NCBI GenBank assembly: GCA_910586365.1
Contig: CAJUGP010000030.1
Location: 1 to 25,665, forward strand
Origin: an uncultured Christensenella sp.
Lineage (GTDB): Bacteria; Bacillota; Clostridia; Christensenellales; Borkfalkiaceae
DNA: 25,665 bases
Direction: 5' to 3'
Numbering within the stretch: position 1 is the first letter of the stretch; each line of letters begins with the position of its first letter. A program made the position numbers and the translations under genes. This document shows positions 21,636 through 25,665 of this stretch, in pieces. The notes beneath the pieces are model-generated. The model searched no databases. It had not been told where the DNA came from and worked only from the letters and a program-made list of their open reading frames with translations.

Positions 21636-23189
21636 ATGAACGGGTTGGATCAAAACGAAGGGATCATAAAATTTTTCTGCCGTCCGCAGGAGAAAGAGGT
21701 AAAACCGTCTGCGGACGAAACGCAGCGGTTAAGCGCCGACGCGCTTTGCGAGAGCGCCGCGCAGCGGTATGAAGAGGGCGACGGAGAACAAGCCTTCAAG
21801 CTTTGGCTTGCCGCCGCGGAAAAAGAACACGACCATGCGCAATACTGTTTGGGCGTCTGTTATCTCGAAGGGCTTGGCGTCGCGTGCGATTACGCCAAGG
21901 CGTTCGAGTGGTTTGAACGCTCGGCACGGCAGGGGAATCTGCACGCGCAGTTCAACCTTGCGCTTTGTTACGAACAGGGCGTCGGCGTAAAAGAGGATCG
22001 CGCCGCGGCGTTCGAGTGGTGTTATAAAGCCGCGGAACAGGAAAACGTTCGCGCCGAATATCGGTTGGGTTTGTTTTATAAAGAAAATCCGCCGTCGGAA
22101 TTATCCGCAAATAAGGCGGTGTATTGGTTTACGCAGGCGGCGGCGCAGGATTACACGCCCGCGTTTTACAGCTTGGGCGAATGTTACGAACAGGGGTACG
22201 GCAAAGAGAAAAACGCGCGCGAAGCGTTTGCGCTCTACGAAAAGGCGGCGGAACGCGGTTATCTGCCCGCGGTGCACAGGCTCGGCGTATGCCGCGAATC
22301 GGGCGAGGGCGTACGGCGCGATCTTGCCGCGGCGGTAAACGATTACAAGCGGGCGGCGCAAGAGGGCTACGCTCCATCCCAATATGCTCTCGCAAAACTT
22401 GCAGAAAACGGAACAGGCGCGGAACAAAACATTACCGAGGCGGTCGGACTTTACCGCGCGGCGGCGGAAGGCGGCTATCCCCCCGCGCAGAACGAATACG
22501 GTTGGTGTTTTGTCGTCGGAAAAGGCGTCAAAGCCGATTTATACGAGGCGGCGCGCTGGTTTCAGCGCGCCGCAAAAGCAGGCGACGCGCGCGCGCAATA
22601 CAATCTTGCCATGTGTTATGAAGAAGGGCACGGGTTGCGGCAGGATACCGAAAAGGCTTTTTATTGGCACAAACAGGCGGCGTTGCAGGGCGACGACCGC
22701 GCGCAGCTGCATTTGGGCTGGGCGTATCAAGTCGGCAACGGCGTCAAGATCGACGGCGCGCAGGCATTCTCTTGGCTGATGCGGTCTGCACAGCAGGGGA
22801 ACGCGCAGGCGCTAAGCGACGTGGGCTACTGTTATTACAACGGCATCGGCGTGAAAAAGAACAAAGCGGAAGGGTTTGCCTATTATCTGAAAGCGGCGGA
22901 GCGGGAGAACGCCATGGCGGTTTATAACGTGGCGTGCTGTTATCGCCGCGGCGACGGCGTAAAAAAAGACGCGGTAAAAGCTGCCGAGTGGTACGAACGG
23001 GCGGCGGCGCTCGGCGTAAGCGATGCGATGATCGGGTTGGGATACCTTTACGAGCGCGGCAAGGGCGTGAAAAAAGATTTGGCGCAAGCGGAAAAATGGT
23101 ACCGTCAGGCGCTCGAACACGGAGAAGAAGCGGCTCAATGGCTGTTGCGGCGCAAAAAATTTGCGCGCAGGGATTGCGGAAAACGGTAG
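21636..23189 (+). CDS. Sel1-repeat (TPR-like) protein 2
   Basis: This encodes 517 aa with about twelve Sel1 repeats after an N-terminal non-repeat region (residues 1-50) that carries an FFCRPQEKEV segment. Repeat anchors include AQYCLGVCYLEGLGV, AQFNLALCYEQGVGV, ARAQYNLAMCYEEGHG, AQLHLGWAYQVGNGV and AMIGLGYLYERGKGV. The C-terminus is basic (RRKKFARRDCGKR). It is clearly paralogous to the gene just upstream and likely arose by tandem duplication followed by divergence. The start has no good SD, and the 4-nt gap suggests coupled translation with gene 1. No export signal is visible. The function is unknown beyond a scaffold-like role. Confidence 0.9.
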   Translation: MNGLDQNEGIIKFFCRPQEKEVKPSADETQRLSADALCESAAQRYEEGDGEQAFKLWLAAAEKEHDHAQYCLGVCYLEGLGVACDYAKAFEWFERSARQGNLHAQFNLALCYEQGVGVKEDRAAAFEWCYKAAEQENVRAEYRLGLFYKENPPSELSANKAVYWFTQAAAQDYTPAFYSLGECYEQGYGKEKNAREAFALYEKAAERGYLPAVHRLGVCRESGEGVRRDLAAAVNDYKRAAQEGYAPSQYALAKLAENGTGAEQNITEAVGLYRAAAEGGYPPAQNEYGWCFVVGKGVKADLYEAARWFQRAAKAGDARAQYNLAMCYEEGHGLRQDTEKAFYWHKQAALQGDDRAQLHLGWAYQVGNGVKIDGAQAFSWLMRSAQQGNAQALSDVGYCYYNGIGVKKNKAEGFAYYLKAAERENAMAVYNVACCYRRGDGVKKDAVKAAEWYERAAALGVSDAMIGLGYLYERGKGVKKDLAQAEKWYRQALEHGEEAAQWLLRRKKFARRDCGKR

Positions 23190-23202
23190 GGTGTGTTATA
23201 AT
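23174..23202 (+). promoter_or_regulatory. Promoter inside the end of the Sel1-2 gene
   Basis: TTGCGG (23174-23179) and a perfect TATAAT (23197-23202) are spaced by 17 bp. The -35 box lies in the last codons of the Sel1 gene. The -10 box overlaps an ATG at 23201, which argues that the next gene starts at 23267 instead. Confidence 0.6.
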
Positions 23203-23266
23203 GCAAGCGAAAAAACTTGCTGTTTGCCTCCGCGCGGCGATCACATACAAAGGAAGGTTTTTGCCC

Positions 23267-23809
23267 ATGCTGTTTGCGGCGCTGCGGTTTTTTAAGGACG
23301 AAAATTTAGCCGACAGGCTTTATTGGTACCGTTCGGATTTTACCGTAAAAGAAGGGGACAAGGTGTTTGCGCCCGTCGGTGCGCGCGACCGCGTGCAAAA
23401 GGCGATCGTCGAACGCGTTGTCTGCGCCGAAGAGGCGAACGCTCCTTACGATATCGCGCTCATCAAACGGCTTTGCGCTCTTTGCGGCGCGGAAAGCTTT
23501 GAAATCGGCAGTCTGCGCGTGCGCGATTTGGGCGGCGTCGCCTTCGACGAGCGGCATTATACCCGCTTTTCCCGTCTGGCGTTCTGCGAACATATACAGC
23601 CGCTTACGGCGGAAGAGAGAGCGCTTGTGCGGCGCGCGGGATACGACGGCGTAATAGAAGAGGGCGAAGGGCTGGAAGCCGTTTCCTCTTGCAGCCGCAT
23701 CTTGATCGTCGGGCAGAATGCAAGGGAAATCGCGCGGAAGATCATTTCGGCGGCGCGCGGCGGTGCGGAAGAAGAAAGTATTGCAGCGCTTGCGCGGCGT
23801 TTAACGTAA
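23267..23809 (+). CDS. Conserved-looking hypothetical protein, 180 aa
   Basis: I do not recognise this protein. ATG 23267 is preferred over ATG 23201 because AAGGAAGG lies 9 nt upstream of 23267 and 23201 overlaps a -10 box. The protein is soluble, with no signal peptide. Residues 15-45 (LYWYRSDFTVKEGDKVFAPV, then GARDRVQKAIVERVV) look like a small beta-barrel. The phrase 'GDKVFAPVG' loosely recalls the N-terminal domain of PriA-type proteins, but too little matches to name it. The centre has APYDIALIKRLCALCGAE and the C-terminus is helical (ILIVGQNAREIARKIISAAR). It is followed 18 nt later by the asparaginase, so the two are probably co-transcribed. Confidence 0.6.
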   Translation: MLFAALRFFKDENLADRLYWYRSDFTVKEGDKVFAPVGARDRVQKAIVERVVCAEEANAPYDIALIKRLCALCGAESFEIGSLRVRDLGGVAFDERHYTRFSRLAFCEHIQPLTAEERALVRRAGYDGVIEEGEGLEAVSSCSRILIVGQNAREIARKIISAARGGAEEESIAALARRLT

Positions 23810-23827
23810 CGATAGAAGGAGAAAAAG

Positions 23828-24805
23828 TTGAAAAAGATACTCATGATCGCAACGGGCGGCACGATCGCCTCGAAAAACGTGGGCGGCGGATTGCAGCCCG
23901 TCATCTCCTCGGGCGATTTGCTCAACCATGTGCCCGAGATCGCGGCGAAGTGCAACGTTAAAACCGTTCAGCCGTTTAATCTCGACAGCACCAATCTCGC
24001 GCCCTGCCATTGGTTGGAGCTTGCGCGCATCGTCGAAGAAAATTACGAGTCTTACGACGGATTCGTCATCACGCACGGCACGGACACCATGGCGTATACC
24101 GCCGCCGCGCTCTCTTACCTCATACAGCACAGCCCCAAACCCGTCGTGCTCACGGGGTCGCAGAAGTCCGTTTATCTGCGCGATACCGACGCACGCAATA
24201 ATTTATACGACGCTTTTTCCTTTTGCGCGGACGAACATGCTTGCGGCGTGCACGTCGTGTTCGACGGCAGCGTGATTTTGGGCACGCGCGCAAAAAAAAC
24301 GCGCACGAAGAGCTATAACGCGTTTTCGAGTATCGATTATCCCGAAATAGCAATCGTGCGCGACGGAACACCGCTTTATTATATTCACGAAGAAAAGGCG
24401 AAAGCGCCGCTCTTTTATCATGCGCTGAACGAGCGCGTTTTCGTTTTGAAGCTCGTTCCCGGCGTTTCGCCCGATATCTTCGATTGGCTGGAACAAAAAT
24501 GCGACGGGCTTGTCGTGGAGTCGTTCGGCTCGGGCGGTCTGCCCGATTACGGCGACGGCGCGTTCTTCACCCGTCTGAAAGCCTTTTTGGAAAAAGGCAA
24601 AAGCGTAGTCTTCACCACGCAGGTCGAGCGCGAGGGCAGCGCGCTCGATAAATATGCCGTGGGTAAGCGTATTTTCGAGTGCGGCAAAACGTTGGAAGCC
24701 CGCTCGATGACGCTTGAAGCCACGGTGACGAAACTCATGTGGGCGCTTGCGACGGACGACGTAAACGGTAATTTTACCGCGCCGATCGCAAACGACATTC
24801 TTTAA
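23828..24805 (+). CDS. ansA: Type I L-asparaginase
   Basis: This encodes 325 aa from a TTG start, supported by AAGGAG 6 nt upstream and by the motif-bearing N-terminus beginning right there. It hydrolyses asparagine to aspartate and ammonia. The first catalytic block is IATGGTIAS with Thr12. The second is HGTDTM at residues 83-88, carrying the Thr-Asp pair. LTGSQKSV and TDARNNLYDAF follow at about 108-128. No signal peptide, so it is the cytoplasmic form. It follows the 180-aa unknown gene. Its TAA shares bases with the stop of the convergent mazF (sequence TTTAA around 24801-24805), leaving no room for a terminator between them. Confidence 0.94.
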   Translation: MKKILMIATGGTIASKNVGGGLQPVISSGDLLNHVPEIAAKCNVKTVQPFNLDSTNLAPCHWLELARIVEENYESYDGFVITHGTDTMAYTAAALSYLIQHSPKPVVLTGSQKSVYLRDTDARNNLYDAFSFCADEHACGVHVVFDGSVILGTRAKKTRTKSYNAFSSIDYPEIAIVRDGTPLYYIHEEKAKAPLFYHALNERVFVLKLVPGVSPDIFDWLEQKCDGLVVESFGSGGLPDYGDGAFFTRLKAFLEKGKSVVFTTQVEREGSALDKYAVGKRIFECGKTLEARSMTLEATVTKLMWALATDDVNGNFTAPIANDIL

Positions 24806-25155
24806 CTTGTCTGTTCGGCAAAACCCAGACTGATCAAAATCGCCTTATTGACGCGCGACATGGTGGCGGGCGGAAGCTCGCCGATGCGCGACATAAGGCG
24901 TTTTTTATCGATCGTGCGGATTTGTTCGAGCAGGATCACGGAATCCTTTGCAAGCCCGTAGGCGTGCGGCAGCTCGATATGCGTGGGCAGACGCGCTTTA
25001 TTGATCTTGCTCGTCACGGCGGCGGCGATCACGGTCGGCGAATACTTGTTGCCCGTGTCGTTCTGCACAACGAGCACGGGGCGCACGCCGCCCTGTTCGC
25101 TACCCACGACGGGGGATAAATCGGCAAAATAAAGTTCTCCTCGTTTTACTATCAT
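24802..25155 (-). CDS. mazF: MazF/EndoA-type mRNA interferase toxin
   Basis: This encodes 117 aa, the same size as Bacillus EndoA (MazF). The N-terminal VKRGELYFADLSPVVGSEQG loop and RPVLVVQNDTGNKYSPTVI are family hallmarks. The catalytic pair known from Bacillus MazF, Arg25 and Thr48, falls at exactly those positions. It cuts RNA at short sequence sites. The toxin is normally preceded by a MazE/EndoAI antitoxin gene on the same strand, but the 510 bases upstream to the contig end hold no such frame. The start has GAGGTGG upstream. A hairpin at 25174-25205 lies in its presumed 5' leader. An unlinked antitoxin is the likeliest explanation. Confidence 0.95.
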   Translation of the reverse strand: MIVKRGELYFADLSPVVGSEQGGVRPVLVVQNDTGNKYSPTVIAAAVTSKINKARLPTHIELPHAYGLAKDSVILLEQIRTIDKKRLMSRIGELPPATMSRVNKAILISLGFAEQTS

Positions 25156-25173
25156 ACACCACCTCTTTCGTGA

Positions 25174-25205
25174 GCGCCTCCATAAGATATTTTATGTATC
25201 GGCGC
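25174..25205. promoter_or_regulatory. Hairpin in the mazF leader
   Basis: GCGCC (25174-25178) pairs with GGCGC (25201-25205), enclosing CATAA (25181-25185) and TTATG (25192-25196). On the plus strand a T-run follows after 4 nt, so it could be a weak terminator for read-through from ansA. On the minus strand it lies just upstream of the mazF SD. Confidence 0.4.
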
Positions 25206-25300
25206 CCGCTTTTTGTTATCGATTGTTCCCCGATTTGCGATAGAATATACTTGTAAAGTATGATTTGCCGAATGACAGGGGATTTACGGGGAGAAACAAC

Positions 25301-25403
25301 AATCCCCCTTAATCCCCCTTTACACAAGGGGGACAAAATAAGGAACGCTCCGCTTTACACAAGGGGGACAAAATAAGGAACGCTTTGCTTTACACAAGGG
25401 GGG
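25301..25403 (+). repeat. Direct repeats: AATCCCCCTT x2 and a 35-bp unit x2.4
   Basis: AATCCCCCTT occurs twice in tandem (25301-25320). A 35-bp unit beginning TTTACACAAGGGGGACAAAA occurs at 25319-25353 and 25354-25388 with two differences, then a 15-base partial copy at 25389-25403. CCCCCTT and AAGGGGG can form a hairpin across the first junction. Confidence 0.9.
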
Positions 25404-25505
25404 ATGCGCGAAGCTCAGGGTGACAGGCGTAGCGCAGGGGGGAGGGGGACACAGGGCGGCAACAGGTCATACCGAGCGGCGGCATGTCATTCTGAGAAAC
25501 AACCT

Positions 25506-25571
25506 GTTATTCCGAGCGAAGTCGAGGAATCCCGATTGCAGAAAAGACCCTTCGGCTGCGCTCAGGGTGAC
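25506..25571. repeat. Imperfect inverted repeat of the 'TCATTCCGAGCGAAG' type
   Basis: Arms 25506-25527 and 25550-25571 (22 nt each, about 22 nt apart) pair with several mismatches, many of them G-T wobbles. The style (ATTCCGAGCGAAGTCGAGG ... CTGCGCTCAGGGTGAC) is a dispersed intergenic repeat I have seen in many bacterial genomes; its function is unknown. Confidence 0.65.
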
Positions 25572-25627
25572 AAGCATGGCTCAGGGTGACAAGCGTGGCT
25601 CAGGGTGACAAGCATGGCTCAGGGTGT
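25560..25627 (+). repeat. Tandem 19-bp repeat, about 3.6 copies
   Basis: The unit GCTCAGGGTGACAAGCATG occurs at 25560-25578, 25579-25597 (one difference) and 25598-25616, followed by an 11-base partial copy. It extends one arm of the adjacent inverted repeat. Confidence 0.92.
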
Positions 25628-25638
25628 GGGGCAACATG

Positions 25639-25665
25639 AGATCGGAAGAGCACACGTCTGAACTC
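25639..25665 (+). other. Illumina TruSeq adapter remnant (not genomic)
   Basis: The last 27 bases start AGATCGGAAGAGC and continue as the standard TruSeq read adapter to the last base. This is library sequence left on the contig end. Confidence 0.97.

Larger units (their letters stand above)
25156..25665. other. Gene-free, repeat-rich contig end
   Basis: I see no credible protein or RNA gene in these 510 bases. They contain a hairpin in the mazF leader, a possible plus-strand promoter (TTGTTC 25223-25228, 17 bp, TATACT 25246-25251), several direct and inverted repeats, and adapter sequence at the very end. Confidence 0.75.

Noticed and set aside
25404..25608. 61- and 62-aa plus-strand frames at the contig end
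   Set aside because: Translated repeat sequence with no SD and no family match.
25319..25627. CRISPR array
   Set aside because: Units are contiguous without unique spacers, so these are tandem repeats.

Overview
The window looks like one whole assembled contig from a Gram-positive, low-to-mid GC Clostridia-type bacterium. Evidence is the rpsB-tsf ... pyrH-frr-uppS-cdsA-dxr-rseP core cluster, strong Shine-Dalgarno (SD) sites, sigma-A-like promoters, a SpoVB-type flippase, a high-molecular-weight-rubredoxin protein and a MazF/EndoA toxin. Codon use is GC-rich (gcg, cgc, ggc). A gut or metagenomic Clostridia lineage, perhaps Christensenellales-like, is my guess only. The first base cuts through a gene, and the last 27 bases match an Illumina TruSeq adapter, so both ends are assembly ends.

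Layout. 1-1130 (minus strand): an AT-rich segment with one truncated, phage-tail-like gene and one small unknown membrane protein, driven by a promoter whose spacer holds a run of nine G. 1386-3266: rpsB and tsf with promoter, structured leader and terminator. 3295-6724: two membrane proteins and a MATE transporter sit between tsf and pyrH, which are usually adjacent. 6739-12488: pyrH, frr, uppS, cdsA, dxr and rseP, covering UMP phosphorylation, ribosome recycling, undecaprenyl and phospholipid precursors, the MEP pathway and intramembrane proteolysis. A dense cluster of hairpins lies between cdsA and dxr. 12497-16687 (minus strand): an unknown membrane protein behind a structured, terminator-ended leader RNA, then pgi and a SpoVB/MVF flippase.

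16743-17792: a small LysM protein and a cysteine-containing clostridial conserved protein, possibly sporulation or envelope related. 17819-23189: from one strong promoter, a redox/sulfur group (flavin reductase-rubredoxin fusion, TfoX-N protein, iron-sulfur-flavoprotein-like reductase, cysteine synthase) followed by two tandem Sel1-repeat proteins. 23174-25155: an unrecognised protein, a type I L-asparaginase and a convergent MazF toxin with no visible antitoxin. 25156-25665: gene-free, with direct repeats, inverted repeats and adapter sequence.

The most interesting candidate is the roughly 205-nt RNA at 13374-13581 (minus strand). A promoter fires exactly at the 5' base of a perfect 16-bp closing helix, several internal helices follow, and a UUCG-capped intrinsic terminator sits about 15 nt before the SD of a membrane-protein gene. 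This is the architecture of an attenuating riboswitch or an independent structured ncRNA, and I could not match it to a known class by eye. The five-hairpin region before dxr is the second candidate.
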